A stretch of 64,000 bases of DNA from Myxococcus sp. CA023 (GTDB lineage Bacteria > Myxococcota > Myxococcia > Myxococcales > Myxococcaceae): the NCBI RefSeq assembly GCF_010998615.1, contig NZ_JAAEAH010000058.1, forward strand, positions 1-64,000. The letters are read 5' to 3'. Shown here in pieces: positions 63,668 through 64,000 of this stretch (position 1 is its first letter; every line of letters starts with the position of its first letter). The position numbers and the translations under genes were made by a program. Under the pieces are notes generated by a model. The model was not told where the DNA came from, ran no database searches, and worked only from the letters and a program-made list of their open reading frames with translations.

Positions 63668-64000
63668 CGGTCCCCGCGCCCGGGGCTCCCGGGCCGCGCC
63701 CCCAGTTGGTGCCGCAGCAGCCCGCGTTCACTCCGGAGCGCCCGGAGACGAACGCGCCCGCGGACCTCATCGACTGGGGCTTCGTCATCGACGCGGTCTT
63801 CTATTTGAAGAACGCGGTGTTGCGGCACTGGTTCCTCGCCCTGGTGGTGATGGGCACGGTGTCCGCCCTGGCGATGGGCGTCAGCAAAATCATGCCGCGC
63901 AAGTACCGCGTGGAGACGCGGATGCTGACGCAGCGCAACTTCATCATCTCCTCGCTGGCCAACCCCGGGCGCTCCATCCCCGTGGACGCAGACCAGCCCA
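63664..64000 (+). CDS. epsV: EpsV-type chain-length/PCP protein (partial)
   Basis: The GTG at 63664 overlaps the epsW stop. The visible 112 residues have a Pro-rich start, DLIDWGFVIDAVFYLKNAVLRHW, one transmembrane helix (FLALVVMGTVSALAMGV) and KIMPRKYRVETRMLTQRN, the start of a Wzz-type periplasmic domain. Such proteins set polymer length and connect inner-membrane assembly to the OPX channel. The gene runs off the window. Confidence 0.82.
   Translation, partial: MTVPAPGAPGPRPQLVPQQPAFTPERPETNAPADLIDWGFVIDAVFYLKNAVLRHWFLALVVMGTVSALAMGVSKIMPRKYRVETRMLTQRNFIISSLANPGRSIPVDADQP

Overview
The window is high-GC DNA (about 70% by eye) with dense, mostly intact genes, frequent GTG/TTG starts and many 4-base ATGA/GTGA overlaps. 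Gene content points to a myxobacterium of the Myxococcus/Corallococcus group. The markers are a SitA6/SitI6-type toxin-immunity pair, a TIGR02265 (DUF2378) protein, many multidomain two-component proteins and Ser/Thr kinases, and the beginning of what looks like the eps exopolysaccharide locus (epsZ-wzx-epsY-epsX-small membrane protein-epsW-epsV) in the order known from M. xanthus. No rRNA, tRNA, CRISPR array, prophage or insertion sequence was recognised.

Layout. 0-12 kb: truB, two tandem LVIVD-repeat lipoproteins, a three-gene phosphorelay operon (CheY-like receiver, membrane hybrid kinase, REC-HPt-REC-REC-GGDEF diguanylate cyclase) and a choice-of-anchor lipoprotein. 12-17 kb: a PAS histidine kinase, then an XRE regulator divergent from a Ser/Thr kinase, followed by a second kinase with a broken DFG motif. 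An ACCT-N3-AGGT repeat lies before both kinases. 17-25 kb: a zinc-ribbon membrane protein pair, ornithine aminotransferase, two tandem GET3/ArsA-like ATPases and a CBS protein with a long disordered N-terminus. 25-28 kb: a probable redox operon (b561-like four-helix membrane protein, YceI, and an exported protein with two complete Rieske centres). 28-36 kb: SnoaL-like protein, LysM/GH19 hydrolase, SCO1/SenC, several small unknowns, a basic histone-like protein and a degenerate sigma-54-activator-like protein. 36-46 kb: triple universal stress protein, MshEN-REC-adenylate cyclase, TSP3-OmpA lipoprotein, large GAF histidine kinase, RMND1/DUF155 protein, tryptophan dioxygenase and an AT-hook-like protein. 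46-54 kb: hemerythrin, a decayed acyltransferase/hydrolase, proline dehydrogenase, GH15 glucoamylase, an outer-membrane protein and the Sit toxin/immunity pair. 54-58 kb: molybdenum cofactor genes mobA, moeA and a mobB-fdhD fusion. 58-64 kb: the eps locus, which runs off the right edge inside epsV.

How the parts connect. Second-messenger signalling recurs (a GGDEF output of a phosphorelay; a cyclase carrying MshEN-type domains), and the eps locus is a process known to respond to such signals in M. xanthus. Proline dehydrogenase and ornithine aminotransferase both feed glutamate semialdehyde, but lie 26 kb apart. The most interesting regulatory observations are: a foldable 5' leader before epsZ whose last hairpin covers the ribosome binding site; a perfect 12-bp-stem intrinsic terminator between epsZ and wzx; the repeat family around the XRE/kinase genes; and tandem TGACA-N2-TGTCA palindromes at the left end.
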